Of a DNA stretch of 64,000 nucleotides, positions 8,255 through 17,251 are shown piece by piece (within the stretch, counting starts at the first letter, position 1; the number at the start of each line of letters is the position of its first letter). The DNA comes from Halalkalibacter alkaliphilus. GTDB lineage: Bacteria; Bacillota; Bacilli; Bacillales; Bacillaceae_D. The translations under genes and the position numbers were made by a program. The stretch spans positions 205,346 through 269,345 of the forward strand of contig NZ_JAKRYL010000004.1 in assembly GCF_023555415.1 (NCBI RefSeq). The letters run 5' to 3'. The notes below the pieces were generated by a model that made no database searches, was not told where the DNA came from, and saw only the letters and a list, made by a program, of their open reading frames with translations.

Positions 8255-11200
8255 TTGAAACTGATTAATGAATCTGTCAAGCGACCAGTTGGTGTCATCA
8301 TCATTGCTCTTGTTATGATGATTTTAGGAGGAGTTTCATTATCTGGGTTAAAGGTAGATTTAATGCCAGATATGGACTTGCCAATTGCTGTTGTCATGAC
8401 ACCGTATAACGGTGCTGCGCCTCAAGAAGTTGAGAATTTAGTTACTCGACCTCTCGAAGGTGCGTTGAGTGCTACTGAAGGTTTAGACACGATGCAGTCA
8501 ATTTCTGCTCAAAATCAATCTCTTATTCTATTAATGTATGATTTTAATACGGATTTGGATACGGTCATGTTAGATTTGCGAGATAGGATTGATATGGTTC
8601 GACAAGGTCTGCCAGAAGGAGCTGGTGACCCAAGTGTTATGCGCTTTGATCCAAATCAAATGCCAATTATGCAGATTGGGATCTCGGGAGAAATGGATTT
8701 AACGAGACTGACGCATATTGCAGAAGATAGTATTATTCCCCGGCTTGAACGAATACCTGGAGTTGGTCAAGTTGAATTAACGGGTGCACAAGTAAGAGAG
8801 ATAGTTGTGGAGCCTGACGTGAGAATGTTACAAAATTATGGTGTGACATTAACTCAGCTATCGCAAATTATTGGTGGAGAAAGCATGAGTGCTCCTGCAG
8901 GTGAGGTGGAGCGCGGAGGACAAGAAGTGCCCCTTCGAATCGTTGGTGATTTCCGCTCAACAACAGATATTGAAAACATTAACATTCCTCTTCAAACAGG
9001 GGGGACGATAAAATTATCTGAAGTTGCAGACGTGAATGATACGTTCCGTGAGGTGTCTTCTTTAGCTTATGTCAACGGGGAACCTACTTTAAGCCTTGAT
9101 ATTGTAAAGCAAGGGGATGCGAATACAGTAGATGTTTCAGATGCTGTGTCAAATCAATTAGAGACGATCGAATCAGAGTTAACACAAGGCGTGTCATTAA
9201 CAAAAATTATGGATTCGGCTGAGTTCATCAAAGACTCTATTCAAAGTGTTGTTATGAATATGATTCTAGGTGGATCAATGGCAATTATCGTTCTACTAGT
9301 CTTTTTAAGAAGTTTTAGAAGTACATTAATTATTGGTTTATCAATTCCAATAGCGTTAATCTCAGCATTTACATTACTATATTTTGCTGGTCAAACGATT
9401 AATATTATTACTCTTGGTGGATTAGCATTAGGTATAGGATTATTAGTAGATAGCTCGATTGTCATTTTGGAAAACATCTATAAATACCGTGAAAGAGGCT
9501 ACAGCCGTGTTGAAGCTGCCAAAAAAGGGGCATCAGAAGTATCTTCTGCTGTAATTGCCTCAACATTAACAAGTTTAGTTGTCTTTGTCCCAATTGTTTT
9601 TACTGGTGGCATTGCTGCAGAGCTGTTTATGCCGTTAGCTCTTACGGTCGGGTTTACTCTGCTTGCTTCTTTGGTTGTTGCTTTAACGATTGTCCCTATG
9701 TTATCCGGTCTTTTGTTGCCGAAGATAGCTGTGGTAGAAGAGCCTAAAGGGTTTGCGAAGGTAAGCGTACGTATTGGACAATTCTTTGATGGTGTCGATA
9801 ACTTCTATCGAAAGATGTTAAAGTGGGCAATCAAACGCAAAAAAACAATTGTTTTTGGTACATTAATCTTACTTGTTGCTAGTTTAGGTGGAGTAAGATT
9901 CGTGGGAGTCGAATTAATCCCAGCGTTTGATCAGGGCGAAATAACAGCTAGTTTTGAAATGCCTACTGGTACATCTTTAGAAGAAACAAGAGAATCGTTA
10001 ATGGAACTTGAAGAGTATTTGTTAAGTACAGGTGTTACAGAAGTCATTTATTCCTCTGTTGGAGGAGGGGGAATGATGGGAATGGGAGGTGGAGGAGGAA
10101 ATAGTGGAGACCTCTACATCCGTCTTGTACCAGCAAGTGAACGAAATGTCACGACAAATGATGTGATAAAAGGTTTCCGTGATTTCTCCGAGACTCTTCC
10201 TGATATAGATCTTAGTGTGATGGCCTTTGAAAGTGATGGTATGGGTGGAAACCCGATTGAAATTGAAGTTCGAGGAGAAGATTTTGATACGTTAAGACTT
10301 GTTGCTGATGATATTCAAGAAATCATTAATAACGTCCCTGGTACGAACAATGTTACGCATTCTATGGGTGAAGCAAGACCTGAAGTGCAAATTCATGTTG
10401 ATCGGGATGTAGCTGCACAATACGGTTTATCATATGGGGATGTGATGCAAACAGTTAGAAACAGTGTGACTGGGGTTGTTGCAACACAAATGAGAACAGA
10501 AGGACAGGAGATCGATATTTCAGTTATTTTGCCGATCGAATACAGAGAGAATTATAACCAAATTCAAAACCTTCCTATCTTAACGCCAACAGGAGATATG
10601 ATTTCTTTATCCGATGTTGCAGAATTTGTGCAGGCTGAGGGGCCAAATGTGATAAATCGACAAGATCAAACGCGTGGTGTTTCAATAACAGGCGATATTA
10701 TGGATCGAGATTTAGGAAGTGTTATGTCAGAGATAGAAGCAGAGCTTGATCAATACATCTTCCCTGAAGGGTATGATTATCAAACAGGTGGAGATTATGA
10801 GATGATGCTTGATGCCTTTTTCGATCTCACTTTAGCATTGGCTCTCGCTATCTTTTTAGTCTATGCGGTTATGGCATTCCAGTTTGAAAAAGTGTTGTAT
10901 CCATTTATTGTGATGTTCAGTCTTCCTGCTACATTTATTGGTATTATACTTGGTTTCGTCTTAACGGGCAGACCTCTAAGTGCCCCTGCATTTATTGGGG
11001 TCATTATGCTAGCGGGTATTGTTGTAAATAATGCCATTGTACTTGTCGATTACATTAATAAGCTAAGAGAACGAGGACTCGAGAGAGAAGAAGCCATATT
11101 ACAAGCAGGGCCTACAAGATTACGTCCTATTCTAATGACGATGCTCACAACGGTTCTTGCCATGGTGCCACTTGCTATTGGAATTGGTGAAGGTGCAGAA

Positions 11201-11362
11201 CTTCAAGCACCGATGGCAACGGTTATCGTATTTGGTTTATCCTTCTCGACATTTATTACATTGCTCCTTGTACCAGTTATGTACATTTACACGGACAACT
11301 TTACAAATTGGTTGAAAGGGTTATTTAGACGAAAGAAAGACCATGAAATAGAAACAGATTAA
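8255..11362 (+). CDS. RND (AcrB/SwrC-type) efflux transporter, 1035 aa
   Basis: Proton-driven inner-membrane exporter of the hydrophobe/amphiphile RND family. Typical layout: TM1, a large loop (about 30-330), a six-helix block beginning near SIQSVVMNMILGG, a second loop interrupted by a Gly/Met stretch (GGGGMMGMGGGGG near residue 605), and a final helix block with GVIMLAGIVVNNAIVLVDYI. B. subtilis SwrC (YerP), needed for surfactin self-resistance and swarming, is the closest family member I know; substrate here is unknown. Start is TTG 8255 with CGGAGGT upstream. Cotranscribed with the adaptor and closed by the terminator at 11367-11417. Confidence 0.9.
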   Translation: MKLINESVKRPVGVIIIALVMMILGGVSLSGLKVDLMPDMDLPIAVVMTPYNGAAPQEVENLVTRPLEGALSATEGLDTMQSISAQNQSLILLMYDFNTDLDTVMLDLRDRIDMVRQGLPEGAGDPSVMRFDPNQMPIMQIGISGEMDLTRLTHIAEDSIIPRLERIPGVGQVELTGAQVREIVVEPDVRMLQNYGVTLTQLSQIIGGESMSAPAGEVERGGQEVPLRIVGDFRSTTDIENINIPLQTGGTIKLSEVADVNDTFREVSSLAYVNGEPTLSLDIVKQGDANTVDVSDAVSNQLETIESELTQGVSLTKIMDSAEFIKDSIQSVVMNMILGGSMAIIVLLVFLRSFRSTLIIGLSIPIALISAFTLLYFAGQTINIITLGGLALGIGLLVDSSIVILENIYKYRERGYSRVEAAKKGASEVSSAVIASTLTSLVVFVPIVFTGGIAAELFMPLALTVGFTLLASLVVALTIVPMLSGLLLPKIAVVEEPKGFAKVSVRIGQFFDGVDNFYRKMLKWAIKRKKTIVFGTLILLVASLGGVRFVGVELIPAFDQGEITASFEMPTGTSLEETRESLMELEEYLLSTGVTEVIYSSVGGGGMMGMGGGGGNSGDLYIRLVPASERNVTTNDVIKGFRDFSETLPDIDLSVMAFESDGMGGNPIEIEVRGEDFDTLRLVADDIQEIINNVPGTNNVTHSMGEARPEVQIHVDRDVAAQYGLSYGDVMQTVRNSVTGVVATQMRTEGQEIDISVILPIEYRENYNQIQNLPILTPTGDMISLSDVAEFVQAEGPNVINRQDQTRGVSITGDIMDRDLGSVMSEIEAELDQYIFPEGYDYQTGGDYEMMLDAFFDLTLALALAIFLVYAVMAFQFEKVLYPFIVMFSLPATFIGIILGFVLTGRPLSAPAFIGVIMLAGIVVNNAIVLVDYINKLRERGLEREEAILQAGPTRLRPILMTMLTTVLAMVPLAIGIGEGAELQAPMATVIVFGLSFSTFITLLLVPVMYIYTDNFTNWLKGLFRRKKDHEIETD

Positions 11363-11366
11363 AGAG

Positions 11367-11417
11367 AAGTAAGCCTGCTTGAGGGAGGGTTTCCTAAAGG
11401 CAGGCTTACTTTGTTAT
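11367..11417 (+). terminator. Rho-independent terminator
   Basis: AAGTAAGCCTGC pairs with GCAGGCTTACTT, followed by a T-rich tail. Ends the RND operon; the reverse strand could also serve the SET gene ending at 11444. Confidence 0.85.
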
Positions 11418-11443
11418 TTGGGTTCTATAAAGATTGTTTCCGT

Positions 11444-11842
11444 TTATTCCTCTTTTTCTGTACCCTGTTCTTTGTTAAACCAGAGAGGTTCCTTGTCATC
11501 TACATCGCCATTATAGTTAATTAAGATTTCTTCCCCTGCTTTAATATCCGTGTAAGCATAGTAATCAAATGTATGAGTATCAAAATTTATATCATAAGTG
11601 GCATTCGGAGTATAGGAGTGATTAAATAGCATTCCATATCCTAAAACAATTGCCCCATGGTTAATTCCATATTCATAGACGTAATCGGAAAGAACCGTAT
11701 GTTCAATTAATATGTCCTGTTCATTCGGGTAAGGAAGGACAGGGGCTGAATGAATGAGTTGCCCTTTCTTTATATCTTTAGTTGCAAAGACACCTCGATT
11801 AAATTCCCCATCGCTAAGTTCTGATTTTTTAACTTCTATCAT
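11444..11842 (-). CDS. SET-domain protein, 132 aa
   Basis: Compact SET domain, the fold of protein-lysine methyltransferases using S-adenosylmethionine. Visible motifs: RGVFATKDIKKGQLI near the N-terminus, FNHSYTPNA (the NHSxxPN SAM/active-site knot, about residue 75), and AYTDIKAGEEILINY (the GEExxxxY motif). It lacks the pre/post-SET Cys clusters of eukaryotic enzymes, as usual for bacterial members. AGGTGAC precedes the ATG at 11842. Substrate unknown; genomic neighbours do not help. Confidence 0.8.
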   Translation of the reverse strand: MIEVKKSELSDGEFNRGVFATKDIKKGQLIHSAPVLPYPNEQDILIEHTVLSDYVYEYGINHGAIVLGYGMLFNHSYTPNATYDINFDTHTFDYYAYTDIKAGEEILINYNGDVDDKEPLWFNKEQGTEKEE

Positions 11843-11933
11843 ATTGTCACCTACAAGTTTTTATTTTTATAAATGGCTGTTTTCGTATACTTTGTTGTTT
11901 TTATGGGTTACGTGCCCCGTGCCTTGTTTCATT

Positions 11934-12045
11934 GCGCTCCAGCCACTCGCTTTCCGCGGGGAGGTGCCGAGCCTCCTCGGCTGCGCCTGTGGGGTCTCGC
12001 CCCTACCTCTGTATCCCGCAGGAGTCGAGTGACTTCCGCTCCATT
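11934..12045. repeat. GC-rich dispersed palindromic repeat of Bacillaceae type
   Basis: A roughly 110 bp island far more GC-rich than its AT-rich surroundings. The ends are imperfect inverted copies: GCCACTCGCTTTCCGCGGGG on the left against TCCCGCAGGAGTCGAGTGAC on the right, with an inner hairpin GCCGAGCCTCCTCGGC. I have a recollection of similar intergenic repeats in Bacillaceae genomes; open frames crossing it are not genes. The remainder of the gap up to 12311 holds only AT-rich leader DNA. Confidence 0.6.
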
Positions 12046-12311
12046 TTACTCCGGAAAACCTATATCATAGCAACAATCTTTACGAAATAGCCTTATAAAT
12101 AAAGTTTATCAATCATATTATTTTTGCAGATTTAATGGCTTTTTACAATAAAACACTATTATTTATGACCAAATTGTTTTTAGTAAGCTCATTACAGCCT
12201 TAACGAAATAAAAAAGATTTATTTTTTCCTACAGTACTATAAAAAGTGTTAAAATGGAAAGTGTGCAAAAGACATATATACTTAGAGAGAATACATAAAG
12301 GAAGGTAATTT

Positions 12312-13487
12312 ATGTCGGAACAAAACATAACAAGATTACATATATCAGGGAAAGAGCTAATTCTTATTGGAACGGCACATGTATCAAAGCAAAGTGCAGA
12401 ACAAGTAAAAGAAGTGATTGAATCAGAGAAACCTGACACGGTTTGTGTGGAGTTAGATGATCAAAGATATCAGTCCATTAAGGATGCTAATAAATGGAAA
12501 AATATGGATATATTTAAGGTGATCAAAGAAAAGAAAGCAACTCTCCTTCTTATGAACTTAATTATAGGTTCATTTCAAAAGAGAATGGCCAAACAATTTG
12601 GTATTAAACCCGGTCAAGAAATGATACAAGGGATTGATTCTGCAGAAGAAATAGGTGCTAATCTTGTCCTTGCTGATCGCAATATCCAAATTACTTTTGC
12701 AAGAATTTGGCATGGTGTAGGATTATGGGGAAGAGCAAAATTAATGATGGAAATTATATATAGTGTCTTTAGCAAAGATGAAATTTCTGAAGAAGAAATG
12801 GAAAAGATGAAATCAAAAGATATGCTCAATTCGATGCTTCATGAATTTACAATTGCCTTTCCTAAATTAAAGAAACCATTAATTGATGAAAGGGACCAGT
12901 ATTTAGCACAAAAGATTAAAGAAGCACCTGGCAACAAAATTGTTGCTGTTTTAGGTGCTGCCCATGTTCCTGGTATTAAAGAAGAAATAAAAAGAGATCA
13001 TGATTTAGACGCTTTATCCAAGCGACCGCCTAAATCTGTCGCTCCTAAATTAATTGCATGGTTCATCCCGCTTCTTATTCTAGGAATTATTGGCTATACT
13101 TTCTATACTAACCCTGCTGTTGGTGTAAATTTAACGATGAGTTGGGTCCTATGGAATGGCTTTTTTGCTGCAATTGGGGCAGCTATTGCTTTTGGCCACC
13201 CGTTAACGGTCATTACAGCCTTTATCGTAGCGCCACTTACTTCGTTGTATCCACTTCTTGCAGCCGGATGGTTTGCTGGTTTTGTCGAAGCGTACATTCG
13301 AAAACCAAAAGTGGGGGATTTTGAAAATTTATCAGATGATGTGTTTACAGTGAAAGGTTTTTGGAGCAATTCTGTAACTAGAATCTTGCTTGTTGTTGTG
13401 TTGGCAAACTTAGGGAGCACGTTAGGGTCCATCATTGGAGGAGCCGACGTTGTTCGTATGTTTATACAAAATATTTTAGGATCTTAG
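12312..13487 (+). CDS. TraB/PrgY (TIKI-fold) membrane protein, 391 aa
   Basis: Member of the TraB/TIKI metalloprotease-like family. N-terminal domain has GTAHVSKQS (the first conserved GxxH), VCVELDDQRY (ExD) and GAAHVPGIKEE (second GxxH), the residues thought to hold the metal. The C-terminal third carries four hydrophobic helices (from about residue 245) that anchor it. PrgY/TraB in enterococci shuts down peptide pheromone; the substrate in Bacillaceae is unknown. Start ATG 12312 follows AAGGAAGG. Single gene with its own terminator. Confidence 0.8.
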   Translation: MSEQNITRLHISGKELILIGTAHVSKQSAEQVKEVIESEKPDTVCVELDDQRYQSIKDANKWKNMDIFKVIKEKKATLLLMNLIIGSFQKRMAKQFGIKPGQEMIQGIDSAEEIGANLVLADRNIQITFARIWHGVGLWGRAKLMMEIIYSVFSKDEISEEEMEKMKSKDMLNSMLHEFTIAFPKLKKPLIDERDQYLAQKIKEAPGNKIVAVLGAAHVPGIKEEIKRDHDLDALSKRPPKSVAPKLIAWFIPLLILGIIGYTFYTNPAVGVNLTMSWVLWNGFFAAIGAAIAFGHPLTVITAFIVAPLTSLYPLLAAGWFAGFVEAYIRKPKVGDFENLSDDVFTVKGFWSNSVTRILLVVVLANLGSTLGSIIGGADVVRMFIQNILGS

Positions 13488-13493
13488 TACAAA

Positions 13494-13527
13494 CACCATG
13501 TCTCACAATTTGAGGCATGGTTTTTTG
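13494..13527 (+). terminator. Rho-independent terminator
   Basis: ACCATGTCTCA and TGAGGCATGGT pair (one bulge/wobble) and are followed by TTTTTT. Confidence 0.9.
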
Positions 13528-13715
13528 CAATCAAATTATCGATTTACTGTTCTAATACTAGGCATTAAGTTATGATAACACCCTAATATTATGTCACTTT
13601 TGTTACAAACATCTGACCTTTGTCGTATTTTCTTGTTTTGGATCGAATTTTTGACATAAACATTGTATAATTAGATCTTGAGTGAAAATAGATTCATATA
13701 AGGGAGGATTCTATT

Positions 13716-14102
13716 ATGATGGAATGGGCGTTAGCCATACTGTTTGGTTCAGCCATTTTGTTGCTCATTTTGTCGTTTTCTAAAACTAGGCAATCTCAAA
13801 AAGCGGCACAACAAGAATTGGAACAATTCTCTATTTCAATAATGGAAGAAGTGTATCAGTTACAGAAGAAAATGCGTGATTTTGAGCTTGATGCTGAAAT
13901 TTCTGCAAATGAGAAAGGAAAACAATCTGTTTCTCCTAAACAAAGAATCTTAATGCGTGAAGTACTAGACTTACATAAGCGCGGATATTCATTGGAAGGG
14001 ATTGCTACAGAAACAGAGTTAACTGAAAATGAAGTAAGACTCTTGCTTACTCCTTATCTAGAAGAGAAAGACGAAAGGAGAAAAGTAGCCAATGACAGCT
14101 AA
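13716..14102 (+). CDS. Membrane-anchored coiled-coil protein with HTH-like C-terminus, 128 aa
   Basis: One N-terminal transmembrane helix (WALAILFGSAILLLILSF), a coiled-coil middle (about 25-70) and a C-terminal helix-turn-helix-like part (LHKRGYSLEGIATETELTENEVRLLL). The architecture resembles the DUF6115/SwrB-like proteins of Bacillus, but I cannot prove orthology. It overlaps the next gene by 11 bp, so the two are translationally coupled; AAAGGAG for the downstream gene lies inside this reading frame. Confidence 0.6.
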   Translation: MMEWALAILFGSAILLLILSFSKTRQSQKAAQQELEQFSISIMEEVYQLQKKMRDFELDAEISANEKGKQSVSPKQRILMREVLDLHKRGYSLEGIATETELTENEVRLLLTPYLEEKDERRKVANDS

Positions 14103-14592
14103 CTCATTACGGAGCTTTGCTGGAGGGATACTTATTGCGGCAAGCGTTTGCGGAGCAGTGTATTTTTTTGGTTCAAGTGATGTAGCCCAAACACAAGCAG
14201 AAGAGAAGATGTCAATAGATGAAATGAAATCCACATTAGCAGCCGAAGGGTATTTCATCTATACAGAAGAAGAATGGCAAGAGCAACTAGAATATGTTGC
14301 GGCTGAAGCTTATGAACAAGCAGAAGCAAGCATTGCTAGTCAAGGAGATGAAGAAACAGAGGAAACGAACGAAACGGTTGAATACCGTACGAAGTTGATT
14401 CTAACTGTTTCATCAGGAATGACAAGTATTGATGTAGGAAATGCTCTTGTTCGAGCAGATATTATTGATAATTCAATGGCTTTCTTTAATGAAGTAGAAA
14501 GTCGCGGACTTGCCAATTCATTACGTCCAGGTACATTTGAAATTACCAGTGACATGTCATTAGATGAGGTCATCTCAACCATATTTAAATAA
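14092..14592 (+). CDS. MltG/YceG-like N-terminal (LysM-like) protein without catalytic domain, 166 aa
   Basis: N-terminal signal/anchor helix (GGILIAASVCGAVYFFG), an acidic linker, then a domain matching the start of endolytic transglycosylase MltG: LTVSSGMTSIDVGNALVRAD...LRPGTFEITSDMSLDEVISTI. It stops where the MltG catalytic domain (with its essential Glu) would begin, so it is probably a binding or accessory form, not a transglycosylase. It overlaps the preceding anchored coiled-coil gene and ends in the terminator at 14600-14637. Confidence 0.65.
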   Translation: MTANSLRSFAGGILIAASVCGAVYFFGSSDVAQTQAEEKMSIDEMKSTLAAEGYFIYTEEEWQEQLEYVAAEAYEQAEASIASQGDEETEETNETVEYRTKLILTVSSGMTSIDVGNALVRADIIDNSMAFFNEVESRGLANSLRPGTFEITSDMSLDEVISTIFK

Positions 14593-14599
14593 TGATTTT

Positions 14600-14637
14600 T
14601 AAGAGATACATGGCGGTTGCTTGTATCTCTTTTTCTT
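14600..14637 (+). terminator. Rho-independent terminator
   Basis: AAGAGATACA and TGTATCTCTT flank an 11-nt loop, followed by TTTTT. Confidence 0.92.
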
Positions 14638-14738
14638 TGTTTAAAAAGATACTCCGATTGAAATAGTTTTAAATGGTAGCAAATGGATATTAAAACTATT
14701 AAAATAAGGATAGATTAACATAAATGTGGGGGGTACAA

Positions 14739-16787
14739 ATGAAAATAAAGTTTCAGAAGTATGTTGTTGTAGTTAGTATACTCTTATTAATTGGGTGTTC
14801 TACAGATGACCCAAATCCTGAAGATGTAGTTGAGGGGTATATTCATGCTTGGGAAAATCAGCAATATGATGAAATAGCCGAGTTTCTCACATTAGCTTCT
14901 CAAGAGGAAGTCTCAAACGGGAGTGTAACGTTAGCTGAAAAATATGCTGAAGTTCATGAGCAGATGGAAGTTTCAAATATTCAACTAAGTTACGAGTCAA
15001 GAAACTTTGAGGAAGAAGAGATTGATTGGGATGAAGTTAGTGACCTTACATATCCAGTTACTGTAGAACTAGATACACTTGTTGGTCCCATTACATATGA
15101 TTCAGAAGTGCAAGTAGTTAGAGAGTTGCAAACAAATGAAGAGGGAGAAGAGGTTGATGATTGGTTTGTAAGCTGGCAACCGAACCACCTCTTTGAAAGT
15201 TTTCAATCGATTGATGATGAAATTGTCTACCAGACAATGACTCCAGAAAATCGTGGACAAATTTTTGATCGAAATGGTGAGCCTCTTGCTATCAACGGCC
15301 AATATCGTCGGATTGGTTTTCAGTACGAAAAAATTGAAGATCTAGAAGCGGAAGTAAAACAACTTGCTAATATTCTTGGTCTTGAAGCAGAAGAAGTGGA
15401 AGAACTCGCTGTTGTTTATAAGGATACGAATCCAGATTGGCTAGCACCGATCATGTACGTCCCATTAAATGATGAACGTATTCATGAAATTAATGAAGCC
15501 GACATTCCGGGTGTTGTTGTGGATACTAGACCAGGACGCGAATACCCTTACGCCGATTTGACTGCTCACTTGACAGGAGACCTTAGAGAGGTAAATGCAG
15601 AAGACTTGGAGCGTTCAGATTGGCCTGGTTACGGAGCTGGAAAACATATTGGTCGATTTGGATTGGAAACCGCATTTGAGGAACAACTCCGTGGTGAGGT
15701 TGGTTTTGAAGTACGAGTCGTTGATGCGAATGGCGAGATACGGGATATTCTTATAAATCAAGAGCCGAAAGACGGTAAAGATTTAATTTTAACGATTGAT
15801 GTGAATATACAAAGGAAATTATTTGATGCAATAGGTGACGAAGCAGGGGCCGGTGTTGTCATGGATCCAGTTTCAGGCGAAGTAACTGCACTTGTTAGTC
15901 GACCTGTATTTGATCCGAATCAAGTTTATTTAAAAACGAGATCACCTGAACGTACAGCTTGGATTGAAGATGAGCGGAATGTAAATCTGATCCGCTTCAA
16001 TCGTACATTCTCACCAGGGTCTGTATTTAAACCGATTACAGCTGCAATTGGAGTGGAGGAAGACGAATTGGATCCAAATGAAGTCGTTAAAATAGAGGGT
16101 GAAAGATGGAGAGCTGATAGCAGTTGGGGGAACTATCGTGTAACTCGCGTTAACCCAAGTGTAACAGACGTTGATTTGAAAACGGCAATGAAGTACTCCG
16201 ATAACATATATTTTGCGCAAAAATCTTTAGAAATTGGGGCAGAACGAATGATGGCCTGGGCTGAAAAGCTTGGTTTCTCAGAGGAATTCACATTTGAATA
16301 TCCACTGAATGATTCACAGATTGTAAACGAAGGACTTGATGATGAAATTCTTTTAGCTGATACGGGTTATGGACAAGGAGAAGTGCAAATGAACCCTGTT
16401 CACTTAAGTAGTTTATATACAATGTTCGTAAATGAGGGGACCATTATTCAACCGATACTTTTTATGGAAAGTGAGTCTAAACCATGGAAAGAACATGTTA
16501 TCAAACCAAGTACAGCAGAAACGGTATTAGAGACACTCTTTGCGGTAGTGAATGAGCCAAATGGGACAGCATACAGAGGAAGCGCGGGACATTCTCGTAC
16601 GCTTGCCGGAAAAACAGGAACTGCAGAGATTAAAGACACCCAAGGTACAGAGGGTGACGAAATTGGTTGGTATACAAGTGTAGATGTTAACAATCGTGAT
16701 TACCTAGTCACCTTAATGGTTGAAGGTCGTGGGAGCAGCGATGTCGTTGATATGGCAAATAGGTTTTGGGCAAGTATGGATGAATAG
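14739..16787 (+). CDS. Class B penicillin-binding protein (PbpC/MecA_N type) lipoprotein, 682 aa
   Basis: Peptidoglycan DD-transpeptidase. Lipobox LIGC near residue 20; NTF2-like MecA_N domain (about 25-145); dimerisation/pedestal domain with RGQIFDRNGEPLA; transpeptidase domain with SPGSVFKP (SxxK), YSDN (SxN) and GKTGTAE (KTG). The layout matches B. subtilis PbpC and PBP2a-type enzymes, which tend to have low beta-lactam affinity. ATG 14739 is preferred over ATG 14724 because the run of six G that forms the ribosome-binding site lies between them. Monocistronic; two hairpins follow. Confidence 0.88.
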   Translation: MKIKFQKYVVVVSILLLIGCSTDDPNPEDVVEGYIHAWENQQYDEIAEFLTLASQEEVSNGSVTLAEKYAEVHEQMEVSNIQLSYESRNFEEEEIDWDEVSDLTYPVTVELDTLVGPITYDSEVQVVRELQTNEEGEEVDDWFVSWQPNHLFESFQSIDDEIVYQTMTPENRGQIFDRNGEPLAINGQYRRIGFQYEKIEDLEAEVKQLANILGLEAEEVEELAVVYKDTNPDWLAPIMYVPLNDERIHEINEADIPGVVVDTRPGREYPYADLTAHLTGDLREVNAEDLERSDWPGYGAGKHIGRFGLETAFEEQLRGEVGFEVRVVDANGEIRDILINQEPKDGKDLILTIDVNIQRKLFDAIGDEAGAGVVMDPVSGEVTALVSRPVFDPNQVYLKTRSPERTAWIEDERNVNLIRFNRTFSPGSVFKPITAAIGVEEDELDPNEVVKIEGERWRADSSWGNYRVTRVNPSVTDVDLKTAMKYSDNIYFAQKSLEIGAERMMAWAEKLGFSEEFTFEYPLNDSQIVNEGLDDEILLADTGYGQGEVQMNPVHLSSLYTMFVNEGTIIQPILFMESESKPWKEHVIKPSTAETVLETLFAVVNEPNGTAYRGSAGHSRTLAGKTGTAEIKDTQGTEGDEIGWYTSVDVNNRDYLVTLMVEGRGSSDVVDMANRFWASMDE

Positions 16788-16800
16788 GCTGAATTATAGA

Positions 16801-16845
16801 GAGGCCACTGAAAAAGGTACGGTTTTGACCTTTTTCAATGGCCTC
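16801..16845. repeat. Long hairpin repeat behind the PBP gene
   Basis: GAGGCCACTGAAAAAGGT and ACCTTTTTCAATGGCCTC form an 18-bp stem with one two-base mismatch. The arm GAGGxCACTGAAAA(A)GG recurs at the end of the element at 3026-3161, so this may be a short relative of that repeat that also acts as a terminator. Confidence 0.6.
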
Positions 16846-16880
16846 ATTTATGGCTAGCTTTTTTATGGTTAATATGTTGA

Positions 16881-16920
16881 TACACACAGGAAAGGTAAAA
16901 GCTTTTCTGTGTGTTTTCTT
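16881..16920 (+). terminator. Rho-independent terminator
   Basis: ACACACAGGAAA...TTTTCTGTGTGT followed by TTTCTT; second hairpin behind the PBP gene. Confidence 0.8.
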
Positions 16921-17005
16921 ATACAGGTAAGAGAATTTTATTTTAGATATTACAGGTCTAAGTAAATATACTCTTCCATACTCTTGTATGGAGGAGGAGG
17001 TTAAT

Positions 17006-17185
17006 ATGGCGATATCACGTTGCGCAGATTGCGGATCTATTGATCAAGTAGAGTCAAATGGGAAGGAATGTCCTTATTGTGAACGGTTGCTTTGTATATC
17101 TTGTATACATAAGCAAAGAAAAGTTTTTTCTTGGAATGGCTGTACGAAATGCTGTATTGACTATCGATCATTAGTTCATAAGTAA
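17006..17185 (+). CDS. Small Cys-rich zinc-ribbon protein, 59 aa
   Basis: CADC, CPYC, CISC and C-x2-CC pairs spread over 59 residues indicate two Zn-binding knuckles. I do not recognise a named family. A very strong ribosome-binding site (GGAGGAGGAGG) lies six bases before ATG 17006; the in-frame ATG at 16988 would overlap that site. The stop is directly followed by a 20-nt perfect palindrome. Confidence 0.65.
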   Translation: MAISRCADCGSIDQVESNGKECPYCERLLCISCIHKQRKVFSWNGCTKCCIDYRSLVHK

Positions 17186-17204
17186 AGGCGCCATATGGCG
17201 CCTT
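17185..17204. terminator. Perfect 20-nt palindrome, probable terminator
   Basis: AAGGCGCCATATGGCGCCTT overlaps the last base of the zinc-ribbon stop codon. GC-rich and self-complementary, but followed only by AAACG, so termination is likely rather than certain. Confidence 0.5.
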
Positions 17205-17251
17205 AAACGTGTTTGGAAATTTCACATCCATTATCCTAGATAATTAATACT

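Noticed and set aside
11754..12070. Open frames across the GC-rich repeat (plus strand)
   Set aside because: They run antisense to the SET gene and through a palindromic repeat; frames arise from the repeat's base composition.
13651..13671. TTGACA followed by TATAAT before the gene at 13716
   Set aside because: The spacing is only 9 bp, too short for a sigma-A promoter.
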